A DNA stretch of 64,000 nt from Geosiphon pyriformis (lineage: Eukaryota; Glomeromycota; Glomeromycetes; Archaeosporales; Geosiphonaceae), in assembly GCA_016748015.1 (NCBI GenBank), contig JAAOMT010000597.1, positions 324,351 through 388,350 of the forward strand, given 5' to 3'. The position numbers were made by a program, and so were the translations under genes. The notes beneath the pieces are model-generated. The model was given only the letters and a program-made list of their open reading frames with translations. It was not told the origin of the DNA and made no database searches. This document shows positions 49,440 to 60,619 of the stretch, piece after piece; within the stretch, counting starts at the first letter, position 1, and each line of letters begins with the position of its first letter.

Positions 49440-50290
49440 AATAATACTGATGGTATAAACAAATTTTATTTGTCTTGGTTTTCTTGACTGATTTTGGCGA
49501 TGGCTTCACACAATGTTTTGTTAAACCTTTCGACTAGTCTATTTGTTTGTGGATAATATAGTGATGATAATAATCTTTTTATCCCAAATCTTTGACTTAA
49601 TTCTGTCAATGTTCTATTTACAAAGTGAGTTCTTTGATCTAATAATAGTTCTTTTGGACATCTATATTAACATATCAAATCTTGATAAATGAATTTGGCA
49701 ATGGATTTTGTATCTACTCTTTGAATGGCTTTTGCTTCTGGCCATTTTGTGAGATAGTATATAGCTACTGCAATATATCTGTTGTCTTTGCTGGTTATTG
49801 TTAATGGTCTGACCAAGTCAATTTCAATGTAATCGAATGGTTGTCCCACTCTGATCAGTTTCAATGGTTTACTGGGTTTTGTTCCACCTTTTCTTTAACA
49901 AGCATCACAATTTTGAACATAATAGATAATGTTTGAATACATTAATAGCCAATAGTATCTTTTTCTAGTTCTTTCCATGATTGCTTCTTTATAAAAATGT
50001 CCTGCTGTTGGATCTGAGTGCATGTTGAACAATATTGTCTCTTTTTCTGGTTTTGTAATTACTCTTGTTGGTTGGTCTGAAGTTTTTCTGTTTTTCCAGT
50101 AAAGTATATTTTGATAATTGATAAAATATTTTGATTGTTGTTTTATGTTGTTTTGTTTCTTTTGAGATAATTTCTCTTTGAACAATTGGGTATTTATATA
50201 ATGTTAAAGTTGTTGGTATTTTTGTATATTTATCTTTTGTTATATTTTTGGGTTGAAATGTTTTTAGATTTGTCTTATTCACGACAGTCC
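49440..50290 (-). pseudogene. Integrase of the inner family 2 element
   Basis: Zinc finger region at 49895-50185 (HFYKEAIMERTRKRYYWLLM, IIYYVQNCDAC), core at 49470-49864 (YIEIDLVRPLTITSKDNRY, WPEAKAIQRVDTKSIAKFIY, LLLDQRTHFVNRTL, YYPQTNRLVERFNKTLCEAI). The three catalytic residues D, D and E are kept here, in contrast to the outer copy. Stops (for example near 49670 and 49490) interrupt the frame. Confidence 0.85.
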
Positions 50291-50339
50291 ATTAGCATTT
50301 CTATTGTCTTTTCTCTTTTTATAATGTACTGTATAATTA

Positions 50340-51560
50340 AATGATGAAAGTTCTATTTTCTATCTGGCATGACAATTGTCTCCAAATTCTTGTTTCTGAA
50401 TTGAAGTCAATTCTTTGTGATCAGTATATACATTAAACTTTTGACTTAAGTATTTTTTTTATTTGATAATAGCCCAATAGATAGCTAAGTGTTCTAGTGC
50501 TGGAGTTCTATAGTTTTTTTCCGCTGAACTTAAGCTTTAGCTGGCATATGCTACTGGATGTTCTCTTCTATCTGGTCTTTTTTGTAATAGTACTGCTCCC
50601 AATGCTTGACTAGATGCATCAGTTGTAATTATGAATGACTTGCTGTGATCTGAATAGATTAGTACTGGGGCTTAAATAAGTTTTCTTCTCAATGTATCAA
50701 AAGCTTTTTGTTGAGTTTCAGTCCATTCATATTTGGTGTTCTTTGTTTGAAGTTGGTGTAATGGTTGAGCTATTTTGGAAAAGTCTTTGATAAAGCAGCA
50801 GTAGTATCCAGCAAATCCTAAGAATGCTCTCAATTCTGTGAGATTATTTGGTACTAGAAAGTTCTTAACAATCTCAATTTTGTCTGGATTTGTTTTGATT
50901 CTATTTTTGCTTACCACATGTCCCAAAACTTGAGTTCAGTTTTTCTAAAGAAACATTTGGTTGCATTTAGTTTCAATCCAGCTCTTCTTAATCTTTTGAA
51001 CACTTGTTGAAGATGATGCAGATGATCATCAAATGTTTTTGAGAACACATTGGTGTTATCCAAGTATACAACTACTGATTTTTATAGTAATCCAATATAG
51101 ACAATTTCCATGAACCATTGAAATGTTGCTGGAGCATTCATCAAGCCAAATGGCATAACTTCAAACTCAAAATTTTCCTCTCTTGTAGTAAATGCTGTTT
51201 TCTCCTTGTTGTCTGAGTTTATGGCTACTTGTCAGTAACTACTATCTAAATCCAGTGTCAAGAACCATTTATTTCTTCCAAAAGCATTGAATAGTTCTTG
51301 GATTTTTGGAGTTAGATAACTATCACCTTTAATCATTCCATTCAGTTTTCAATAGTCAACACAAAAACAGATTTTTCCATTCTTCTTATGGACCAGTACC
51401 ACTGGTAATGACCATGGGCTTATTGATAGTTAAATTAGCCTATTGTCAAGCATCTGATTGATTTCTTGATAAATGATTTCATGGCTAGCTGGTGGTATTC
51501 TGTATGCTTTTTGTTTAATTGACATTGCATCTCTAGTCTTGATTTGATGCTAGATGATGT
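50340..51560 (-). pseudogene. RT and RNase H of the inner family 2 element
   Basis: SLPVVLVHKKNGKICFCVDY (near 51360-51420) followed by a stop where family members have Arg or Gln, TLDLDSSY (51250), VVYLDNTNVFSKTFDDHLHH (51060) with YLDN for YxDD, LKLNATKCFFRKTELKF, then 50672-50926 NNLTELRAFLGFAGYYCCFI and RNase H TTDASSQALGA (Asp kept) and EHPVAYAS-type text. The frame has a few stops and one shift near 50930. The catalytic RT Asp-to-Asn change alone should abolish activity. Confidence 0.87.
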
Positions 51561-51639
51561 TGGTGTGGCCAAATTTATTTTCACTAGCAAAGATGTCATT
51601 GAAATTGCTAAGTAACATCTTTAATTGCATCTGTTGGAG

Positions 51640-51954
51640 TGGATTTAGATTTCCTATGTTTATTTGTTCTAATTGTTCTGGTTGAAGCAGATAACATTCA
51701 CTTCATTTATAGATGGTTTGTGATGTAATGTCCACATATTCACAAAGCTGTGGAAAATCTGGAATGTGGTTTGGTGGTTGATCCTCAACTTTGGTGGTTA
51801 AATATCCAATAATGGTTCCCTTTGGTATTTTAATAACATTTCTGGTTGTGTTGTAGATGAGAATTTTAATGTTTTTGGGGCTTTTGGCTGATATGTAAAG
51901 ATTAGTGAGTTCAATCTCTCTTGATTTGCAAATGGTAGCTTCTGCTTCAAACAA
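51640..51954 (-). pseudogene. Linker between dUTPase and RT, inner element
   Basis: EAEATICKSREIELTNLYIS, NIKILIYNTTRNVIKIPKGT, IIGYLTTKVEDQPPNHIPDF, CEYVDITSQTIYK, then LLQPEQLEQINIGNLNPL at about 51640-51700. Same module as 45863-46200 in the outer copy, better preserved. Confidence 0.65.
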
Positions 51955-51959
51955 CTGAG

Positions 51960-52490
51960 CTTGATTCTTTACTTCTCTTTTTATGGCTAATATATACTAA
52001 TCATATGGTAGAATGGAAATGGATTGACAAGTTGAGATAATTTTTCCTTTGTCATATTAACTGGTACAGCTATTCTACTTATTGATCCAAAACCCTGTAT
52101 TTCTCTAGCTGTAATCCCTAATTCTTTTCTGTTTTTCACTAATACTAATTGAGCTACTTTTACCAGAGGCAGGAATATTGCTTGTGCTATTTTTTTACTT
52201 GGCTTTATGATATAGGCCTTTTCCGAATCATTTTGTAGCATAGCAATAATATTTTCTACATATCCTGCATTAATTATTTCTCTTCTGATGTTAACTTCCT
52301 TTCTGGCTAAGCTACTCCTAGATGCTAACTAAACCATTGTTGTTGCTGGAATTTCTAGTGCTATTTTAAGATCAATGCAAGTGCACAAATGGGGTTTTAA
52401 TTTGATGGAATTTTTTCTCAGATATCTCAGATTAAACCTTGTATCTGTATCATGCACACATTCTGGCATAATGCCTTCATTGTTGTCACT
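51960..52490 (-). pseudogene. dUTPase domain inside the inner family 2 polyprotein
   Basis: Motifs in order: VHDTDTRFNLRY, a TAA where the outer copy has Gln (52332), RSSLARKEVNI, REIINAGYVENIIAML (motif 3; the catalytic Asp of IIDxxY reads Asn), KKIAQAIFLPL, REIQGFGSISR. The segment 51987-52241 is open. With an Asn at the motif 3 Asp this copy should be inactive. Position is again between Cys module and RT, so the fusion is a fixed property of the family. Confidence 0.88.
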
Positions 52491-52493
52491 ATA

Positions 52494-53462
52494 CTATTTG
52501 AGTTTTTGTTCCTTGAAAAGATCAGAAAGTATGATGTATGTTTTGGGGTTTGAATCAGAGTTCAAATTGCTATTATTTTCTTTGCTATATTGAGTAGAAC
52601 TGGAACTGTTGTTTTTATCATCATTATTGTTGGTGTTTGAATTGGGATTGTAAATTGATTCTGATTCCAATGTGCAGCTGCCAATTGGTTTTTCCTCTTC
52701 TGAAATTGTGTAGGTCATACATAATGGTGAATTGTAAATAAGTTTATACTCATTACAATATTAGAAGTCACATAGTCTTGTGTTTATTTCTTCTAACCAT
52801 TGCTCTTATTTCTTTCTAGTAGATGCTAATTCCTGGTAGTGTTCATGGAATTGCTCTGGATCCAGGAGGTTTATGACTGGTTCTGGGTCCCAGTCAAGTT
52901 TTATGAGTTCTGGTGGGTTGTTTTTAATTGTCCTTATTTTTTCTGGTAACACTCCTTCAATTTTGGCAATTGTCATTCTTTATATCTCATTATCATTGTA
53001 TGGACAACTGTCTAATTGCTGTATGGCTCTTTTCCATGTGGCTTCTATTGGTGTTTCTTTCTTAATCCAGTCACTGATAAGAATCATGTATTAACACGAA
53101 GTGTCACACATTTTTTCTTGACCAGGAATGTCGTTCCACATTCCTTCATCAAGTAATGTTTCTCCACAAGCTAAACAAGGTTTGTTGTCCCATTTTTCTT
53201 GCTGTTTTGGACGTCCAAAGCATTTTATGATGCATGCATGGCAGTAGAATTTGGTCACTGTTAAGTATTCCTTATTGTTGCCACAGCATATGCCCATTGA
53301 CAACAATTTCTTGCCACAATCAATGCATATGAGTTTTAATTGATAATAGGTGAATTGTTGTAGGGTAGTGTAGATGTAGTCATTATAAGTAGTGGTTGGT
53401 GTTGGATCTTTTTTCTCCTCTTTCCCTTTTTCTTTATTGTTAGCTTTTTTCCATTTCCACAT
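52494..53462 (-). pseudogene. Two Cys-rich zinc-type modules, inner element
   Basis: Module 1 (53091-53462): CIDCGKKLLSMGICCGNN, TKFYCHACIIKCFGRPK, NKPCLACGETLLDEGMWNDI, MCDTSC; twelve Cys, mostly in CX2C pairs. Module 2 (about 52700-52800) is the ribbon CDxC..FQYCNECxLIYNSPLC of the outer copy, here with stops. A Ser/Asn-rich linker (52494-52718) leads to dUTPase. The protease precedes them. I know of no standard Ty3/Gypsy domain with this pattern. Confidence 0.75.
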
Positions 53463-53689
53463 TGTTATTTTGTCTTGATTGTTGTTGGTTTTTCAGGCTC
53501 AGTCGGAATTCTAAGTAGGTTCTTCTTTCTGCTTTCCTTTGTTGTTATTGTCCCAAAAGAATATTGGTGGCAACTCATTGTGGTTTTTGTCAGCCCAAGA
53601 CACTTGATAGGCTTTCCAGATAGGTTTTTTTTCTTCTTCCTCAAACCCAATAAGAGGTGCTAACATATTGGTTAGCTTGAAGTGGTCAC

Positions 53690-54250
53690 ACATAGCTGGT
53701 ACATGTGTGTGGCAACTGTTTTGGCTAAGTTAGAGCTCTTGCATCATCCAGTCCAGTATGGCATTGGTTTTAGACAACCAGTTATTTCCTACTAATGCCT
53801 AATATTGAGTTGCTTCCATTACTAGGACTTTAATGGGAGTGATAATACTATTAACTTCAAAAGAAAGTCATCAATTTCACTAATAAGAGTTTTGGTTGCT
53901 TTATCAGCAGTGATTATGTGACCACTAGCAGTGTAATCAACTCAGCAACCTAATTGGTCCATGAATTGTCATGTAATGATCCTGCCAGCTGATCCACTGT
54001 CTAGTATCAGTTTAATGGTGTGACCATCAACTTTTGTGTCAGTGTACATGGTGGTAATCAGTTTGGTGTTAAGAGTGGCTCCACTGAATAATAAAACTGG
54101 TGTGGTTTCCTCTAATTCAAATGGAAAAATTGTGGCTAGCAATTTGTCATTGGTTACAGTGGCTGGAGGTATATTGTTAGTAAGTAGTTTGTATTGGTTG
54201 GGTTTCTGGTTGTTGGGTAAGGTGTTTTCTGAGATAACCAGAAGACTTAA
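53690..54250 (-). pseudogene. Retropepsin-like protease, inner element
   Basis: Minus strand near 53985-54060: MYTDTKVDGHTIKLILDSGS followed by AGRI, the aspartic protease active site DSG intact, preceded by an ISLNSIPPAT-like and PFELEETTPV segment. Downstream text MDQLGC, VLVMEATQY, VGNNWLSKTNAIL (about 53740-53830). Stops lie in the flanks. The enzyme would cut the polyprotein. Confidence 0.75.
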
Positions 54251-54398
54251 ATAGTGTTGGACATTCAGGTTTTGGGAGTTTCCAGTGCCCGAATTCCATT
54301 GTCGATATCTTGATGGTTGTGTTGTAAAATTGGAGATTGGTTAATGGACCATCATCAATGATATCCAGCTTTGTTGTGCCAGTTTTGGTCTTTGTGTT

Positions 54399-56394
54399 CT
54401 ATTTTAAAGTAAGTTTTGTGGCAGTGTTTGAATTTGTAGGGGCTGATAAATTACCTGGGGCTGTGGCTGATAAATGGGTTGGGATTGCAGGTGATAAATG
54501 ACAGGTGCTGTTGGCTGATAAATTGGTAGTTAATAAATTTGCAGCTGCATTATAAGTATGTAATTTGGTTGATATATTTCTGTATTTGACTGATAACTTG
54601 GAGTTAAAAACCTGCGATTGGAGTTTTGATATTGATTTTCTGATCATTGATTTTCTATTCTTGACTGACAATTGATTTTCAAATGTCTTTGTTTATCACA
54701 GTAGTGGCAGATATGCGTCTTTTGCTGCCATAGTTGATTAGATAATGATGAGGAACACCACTGATTTTGTGAATGATTTGTGATTCCTAAATTATTGCAT
54801 TATTGGGATAATTGATAAATTGTGTGATTGTTAGCTAAGTACCCTTCAAGCTTCTGGTTAATAGAATCACTGAATTGTTTCAATTTAGAATCCAATTCAG
54901 ATGATCTATTCATTACTAGATTTACAGTTTGGGCATGATTAGCTTTGAGTTTGGCTGCTTTAAAATCTCTGGTGTTAATAACTGCAGCTTAAAGGTCTGT
55001 TGGATATATTGGGTGTACACGTTAGAAGATACTACTGTGCAGTCCTTTGATGAATTGATTTAAGATTTGTGGTGCTGTAAAATAATCTGCTTGGATTGCT
55101 TGTATTTGGCACAGATTTCTATAAAAGCATCCTAAGTACATAGTGACTGCTTCATTTTCTCTTTGCTTAATGATGATGAAAGTATTTGCCAATTGGTTGA
55201 TGCTATTATTATTACTAAAATATTGTAGGAATGCAAGCTTGAATGTATTAAAATCCTAGGGTTTGTTGGCTAGGCTTTGATACCATAAGTTGGCGGTATT
55301 CTGAAGAAAATAAGGGATGGCTTGGAGGGCTCTTACATCATTTTATCTGTTGGTTATGATGGCCTTTTTAATATCATTGAGCCATATTTGGGCATCGTTT
55401 TCTTTACCTGTAAACTTTTCTAGTTTCACTATTGGAGCATAGATCATTGGATCTAAGTTCAGTTGTTGTTGTGGCTGTTAAAACAGCTGTTGAGATTGTT
55501 GAAGCAGTGATTGAATAGGTTGCTGAAGAGGTGGCTGGGGGATTGGTTCAAGTATCAGTTCAATTGGTGGCTGGTCAATGACAATTATTAGAAGTAAGTT
55601 TTGCTAATTAATTGCTTCAGAGTTTGGATTGTTTTGCATTTGCTGGGTTTTAATGTTTGGAGTTTCAACTTCTGGATTTTCTAAGATCGAGTTCTGGTAA
55701 GTAAATTCTTGATCTTCGGCTTCTTCTTCTTCTTCCTTTTCTAATTCTGTTATCTTCCAGGGACTTGCATTTCCGAAATCTGGTTGGAGTGGCAGTGATC
55801 AGAATCTTGATGGTGTTAGAAATTGTGATTTAAATCCTTCAAAGTAGTTGCTGTAAATTTCTAGTAACTCTGCTTTTTTTTGTTTACTTTAAATGAGTGT
55901 TGACCAAATATTAATGTCACGTGTGATGTGAACACGCTTGTTAATGAGATGTTGATGGTGTTTTCTGAGATGTAATAGTATGATGAGTTTGTTGAGAATT
56001 CAACTCTGGTTTTTTTCCAAGTATGTGGTTGTATTTGTTTTAGTGTCTCTGTTGGTATTTGTAGTTTTCCTTTTTTTTTGTTTATGTAGGTAATTGGGAA
56101 TTGTTGTTGTGTGTATCTTTTAATAATTTGATTGATTTCCCTGATGATTGGTGCAAAACTGTAGTTTCTTGGTAAGCTAGTATGTTGAAATAGTTCTGTA
56201 TAGAAATTTTCTCTTGCAGATTCAATGTTAACTGCTCCTCCTAAGCAGTCTGTGATTTTATCATTGATGTAGAAATTAAAAGCAGATTCTGCTAGAAAGT
56301 GGTTATTGTTTAGTCCTAATTGTTGGCTGTATTGTTGAAACAAGATTTTGGCGAATCCTAAATGGTTTGCTTCTATGTTTTCTGATTCTGCCAC
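54399..56394 (-). pseudogene. Gag of the inner family 2 element with CCHC knuckle
   Basis: Starts at 56394 (MAESENIEANHLGFAKILFQ), open for 177 codons to 55861, then continues with stops through a Gln/Pro-rich spacer (near 55480-55560) and the capsid-like region (about 55080-55450) to a knuckle CHYCDKQRHLKINC near 54690, where the CX2CX4HX4C ligands are kept. A Ser/Asn/Leu-rich tail (54399-54671) precedes protease. The start Met lies 60 bp downstream of the PBS, as expected for gag. Confidence 0.8.
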
Positions 56395-56436
56395 TTTTGG
56401 ATAATTGCTGTTGGTGCTGGTTTTCTGTAGGATTAT

Positions 56437-56454
56437 ATCTCACAGGAAGCACCA
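56437..56454 (-). promoter_or_regulatory. Primer-binding site, inner family 2 element
   Basis: On the minus strand TGGTGCTTCCTGTGAGAT follows the 5' LTR after 2 nt. It is complementary to a tRNA ending ...GCACCA. The outer copy has TGGTGCTCCCTATGAGGT at 60600-60617. The CTCAC T-stem and the GCA-CCA end suit an elongator tRNA-Met. Confidence 0.7.
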
Positions 56455-56456
56455 AA

Positions 56457-57338
56457 TGTTACAGATAATTATTTGGGGTCTCAAATCAAATAACAAATCC
56501 ATAACTTGGTGCTTGGTTGTTGATATCTAAAGGGTTTATGGATCTGAAAGTCTTTGTTGTAAAGTCTTTTGTATAATAAACAGAGATTTAATTGATGGTT
56601 TTATCTGTAGCTTTTCAAAACTGCAGTTTTGTCAAATTTTTTTCTTAGTATGGTGGCCAGTAATCCTTCTGGTAAGCTATTCTCAAATCTATGAGTGTTC
56701 TATTCTTGTTTCACAGATCTTTTACCAGTCCCTATGACGTCTGTATTTCAGCACTTAATTTTTAATCAATTTAGTAAAACCAAAGAAATAACAAAAAAAG
56801 AAAACAAAAGAAAACAAAAAAAAATACAAAAACAAGTAAAAGCAATTGCAAGTTAGTATCCCATCAATAGCTATGATCAAAAACTATTGTTCCAGTGTGG
56901 TTAAGTATCAATTACTATCAACATTTTATGTTGATAGTGAAGAGTCGATTGAAATAGTGAATAATTATTTATTAATATTTGTGAGTTAGAAGATTGCTTA
57001 GATAAAATCTAAACTGAAAAATCTGTCTTTTTTTACTTCTAATGCTACCACTATATATACATAATTTGGGTTCTATGAGATTGCTTACATTCTCGAGCAA
57101 TGTGCTATAATTTCTCAAACAATGCTTACATTGCTGAGCAATATGCCATATTTTCTTGACATTGCTCTATCTTGCTAAATAATGTGCCATGATTTTTGAC
57201 ATTGTTCCACATTGCTAAGCAATGTGCTGTGATTTCTGATATTGCTCCACATTGTTGAGCAATGTGCTTATGTGCTAACTACTACTCTCTTATTAGTCTG
57301 CTATTTTTCTATATCTGTTCTCTTTTTTCTGAGTAACA
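56457..57338 (-). repeat. 5' LTR of inner family 2 element
   Basis: Gap-free LTR of 882 bp with TGTTAC/GTAACA ends. Sense-strand order: CCAAT (about 57293, decayed), ACATTGCTnAGCAATGT array (57090-57272), TATATATA (about 57055), a long A-rich stretch (56775-56830 on the plus strand), PBS side end. Confidence 0.92.
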
Positions 57339-57342
57339 TTGC

Positions 57343-57720
57343 CTAGGAATGTTATTCCATATTCCTTTATTTAAAAAAGTTTTTCCACAAGCCAAGCATG
57401 GTTTATTATCCCATTTTCCCATTTGTTTTAGTCTTCCAAAGTGTTCAATAATGTATGGACAGCAATAAAACTTAGTTGCCATCTGGTATTTCTTGTTGTT
57501 GCTACAGCATGTGCTCATTGATGACAATTTCTTGCCACAATCAATACATATGAGCTTTGATTAGTAATAAGTAGATTGTTGTAGTGTAGTGTAGGTATAG
57601 GAATTATAAGTGATGGTACTGGTGGGTGTTGTTTCTTTTTCTTTTTTTTTTCTCTTTCCCTTGTCAGTTTTTTCTTACTCCCAAGTTAATGATTTGTTTA
57701 TGTTATTATCAGTTCTCCAG
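57343..57720 (-). pseudogene. Cys-rich module 1 of the outer element, cut by the inner insertion
   Basis: Open 57309-57527: MSSMSTCCSNNKKYQMATKF, YCCPYIIEHFGRLKQMGKWD, NKPCLACGKTFLNKGIWNNI, then the frame runs into the inner LTR end. The CLACG motif and CC pair match 53091-53462. It joins with 46751-47371 beyond the nested element. Confidence 0.75.
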
Positions 57721-57949
57721 ACTTGGTTGACATTTCAGATAAGTTTTTTTTTTTGTTTTTCTTTTCTGTTGTTACTCTAGGAAGGTATTGACAGTAACTC
57801 ATTGTGGTTATCTTCAGTTCATAACATTTAATAAGCTTTTCAGGTAGGTTTCTTCTCTTTTTCCTCAAACTTAATAAGTGGTGCTAGTGTGTTGGTAGTC
57901 TTGAAATGGCCACACATGACTGAGATGCATGTGTGTTGATTATTCTGGC

Positions 57950-58470
57950 TAAGTTGAAGCTTTTGTATGTTCCAATCAAGCGTTGTGTTGGTTTTGAACA
58001 GCCAGTTATTGCCAATGAGTGCTTGGTATTGAGTGGCTTTTATAATTAATACTTTAATTGATATGATGATGCTATTGACTTCAATGGGTAGGTCATCTAT
58101 TTCACCAATTAGAGTCTTGGTGGCTCCATTAGTTGTAATTATCTTTGCACTGGCAGTTCAATCAACTTGGCAACCTAATTGGTTCATAAGCTGTCTTGTA
58201 ATAATGCTGCCAGCTAATCCACTATCTAGGATTAGTTTGATAGAATGGCCATTAATTTTGGCATCAGTATATATCACAGTGATGGGTTTTTCCTTGAGGG
58301 CAGCTCTATTAAACAAAGAAACTTCTGATGGTTCTTTGATTTCAAAGAGAAATATAGCTACAAGTGACTTGTCTTCTATAATGGTAGCTGGTAAAATGTT
58401 ACTAGTAAGTATTAATTGTTGGTTGATTTCTGGGTTATTGGATTGGGCATTTTCTGGAGTAACCAGGAGA
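57950..58470 (-). pseudogene. Retropepsin-like protease, outer element
   Basis: Minus-strand text GHSIKLILDSGLAGSIITRQ (near 58200-58260) has the DSG active site with Leu-Ala-Gly after it, followed by LMNQLG. Upstream is the gag end. The long plus-strand open frame at 58033-58479 is antisense to it. Confidence 0.75.
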
Positions 58471-58499
58471 CTTAAATAGTATTGGAAATTCAGGTTTTG

Positions 58500-60590
58500 T
58501 GCATACCCAGTTCCCGAATTCTAAGACTGTAATCTTAATTGTTGTGTAGAGAAGCTGGGGATTAGTTGGTAAATAACTATTGCCAATCTCCAATTTTAAG
58601 TGACTTTTTATCTAGGGTTTTTTAATGTCATCTGAGCTGAGTTTGATGATAGTGTTTGAATTGTAAGTGTCTAATAAATTATTTATGGCTGCAGTGGTTG
58701 ATATATTACTTGTGGCTATGGTTGATAGATTAGAGTTTGATATATGGTTGGTTGATAAACAGACTGTTGTGTCATTAGCAAGTAAGTAAATTAGTATTAA
58801 TCTTAATTTGCATAATAATTTGGCATTTGAAGTCTGTAATCAGAGTTTTTATATTGATTTCCCGATCATATGTTACTATAAAAATAGCAGTTAGCTCAGA
58901 TATGGTCTTGTTTACCACAGTTGTGGCAGACACATGTCTCTGGTTGTCATGACTGATTGGATGATGATGATAAACATGACTGATTTTGGAAATGATTCAC
59001 ATTTTCTGAATTATTGTGTCATTGTAGTGGTTGATAAATTGCACAATTGTCAATTAAGTATCCCTTAATTTTCTGATTGATCAAATTACTAAATTGCTTT
59101 AATTTGGAATTCAAGTCAGATAATCTATTTATTACTAGATTTACGGCTTAAGTGTAATTAGCTTTTAATTCAGCTGATTTAAAATTCCTGGCACATGTGA
59201 TTGCATCTTGTAGGTTGACTGGATGTAGTGACTGTATGCATTGCAGGATGCTACTGCATAATTCACAAATAAACTGATTCAGGATCTGGGCTGTAATAAA
59301 ATAATCGGCATCAATGGCTTGTATTTGGTGCAGATTTTAATAAAAACATTCTAAGTAAGTGGTGATTGCTTCAGTATCTCCCTGTTTGATGGTAGTGAAG
59401 ATGTTGGCCAAGCAATTAATACTGTTGTTGTTACTAAAATATCTTAAAAATTCCAATTTAAATGCATCAAATGTTTGGGGTTTCTGAGTTAAGCTATAAT
59501 ATCACAAGTCAGTAGCATTCTAAAGAAAATAAAGAATTGCTTAAAGAGCTCTGGCATCATCCCAGTTATTGGCAGTGATGGCTTTGGTAATGTCATTGAT
59601 CCATGTTTGGGCATTGTTCTCTTCACCAGAAAATTTTTCTAGCTTTGTGATGGGTGCGTATGTCATTTGTGTGATCAGTTGTTAAATAGGTTGCTAAAGT
59701 GGCTGCTGTTGAATCAGTTCAATAATCAGTTCAATTGGTGGCTGATTGATAATGATTACTGAAGGTAAGTTTTGTTGATTAATTGTTTTGGGGTTTGGAT
59801 TGTTTTGAGTTTACTGGGTTTGAATGTTCAGAGTTTCAACTTCCAGATTTTTTAGGATTGGGTTTTGGTAAGTAAATTTCTGATCCTCACTTTTTTCTTC
59901 TTCTGATTCTATTACTTTCTATAAACTCACAGTTTCGAAATCTGGTTGAGGTGGTGGTAATCAAAATCCTGATGGCATTGGTGATTATAATTTAAATTCT
60001 TCAAAATATTTGCCATATGATCCTAATAACTCTGCTCTTTTTTGTTTACTTTGAAATGGGAATTGTCCAAAGATTGGTGTTGCATTTGATGTAAATATGT
60101 CTGTTAAAGAAATATTAATAGCACTTTTTAGTGTATAATGATATAATAAATTAGTTGGTGATTCAACTCTGGTCTTTTTCTAAGTGGATGGTTGTATCTT
60201 TTTGGGTGTTACTGCTGGTGTTTACAATCTTCCTTTGCCTTTGTCTGCATAAGTAATGGGGAATTGTTATTGGGTGTACCTTTTAATAGTTTGATTGATT
60301 TCCCTGATGATTGGTGCAAAACTGTAATTTCTTGGTAATCTGGTATATTGAAACAATTCTGTATAAAAATTTTCTCTTGCAGATTTAATGTTAACTGTTC
60401 CTCCTAAGCAGTCTGTGATTTTATCATTAACATAAAAGTTGAAGACTGATTTTGCTGAAAAATGGTTATTGTTTAATCTTAACTGTTAGCTGTACTGTTA
60501 AAACAAGAATTTGGCGAATCCTAAATGGTTTGCTCTTATAATTTCTAATTCTGCCACTTTTGGATGATTGTTGTTGATGCTGGTTCTCTG
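58500..60590 (-). pseudogene. Gag of the outer family 2 element
   Basis: Equivalent to 54399-56394: start region near 60560 (AESEI, NHLGFAKFLF), spacer with PITYADKGKGR (near 60230-60260), capsid region 59330-59640, and a knuckle near 58900-58935 (TCVCHNCGK type). It is broken by many stops with no open frame above 100 codons. Confidence 0.72.
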
Positions 60591-60619
60591 TAGGATTATA
60601 CCTCATAGGGAGCACCAAA

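Larger units (their letters stand above)
47406..57338 (-). mobile_element. Family 2 Ty3-like retrotransposon with dUTPase, nested inner copy
   Basis: LTRs at 47406-48145 and 56457-57338, PBS 56437-56454, purine tract AAAAAAGAGGAGATAA next to the 3' LTR (48146-48161). It has the same gene order and orientation as the outer element that it interrupts. Flanks are TCAC (47402-47405) and TTGC (57339-57342), compatible with a 4-bp duplication changed by transitions. Integrase and RNase H catalytic residues are kept, unlike the outer copy, but there are stops and a mutated RT site. Confidence 0.9.

Noticed and set aside
58033-58479. 148-codon plus-strand frame with hydrophobic segments
   Set aside because: Antisense to the protease region of the outer family 2 element, where DSG is readable on the minus strand.
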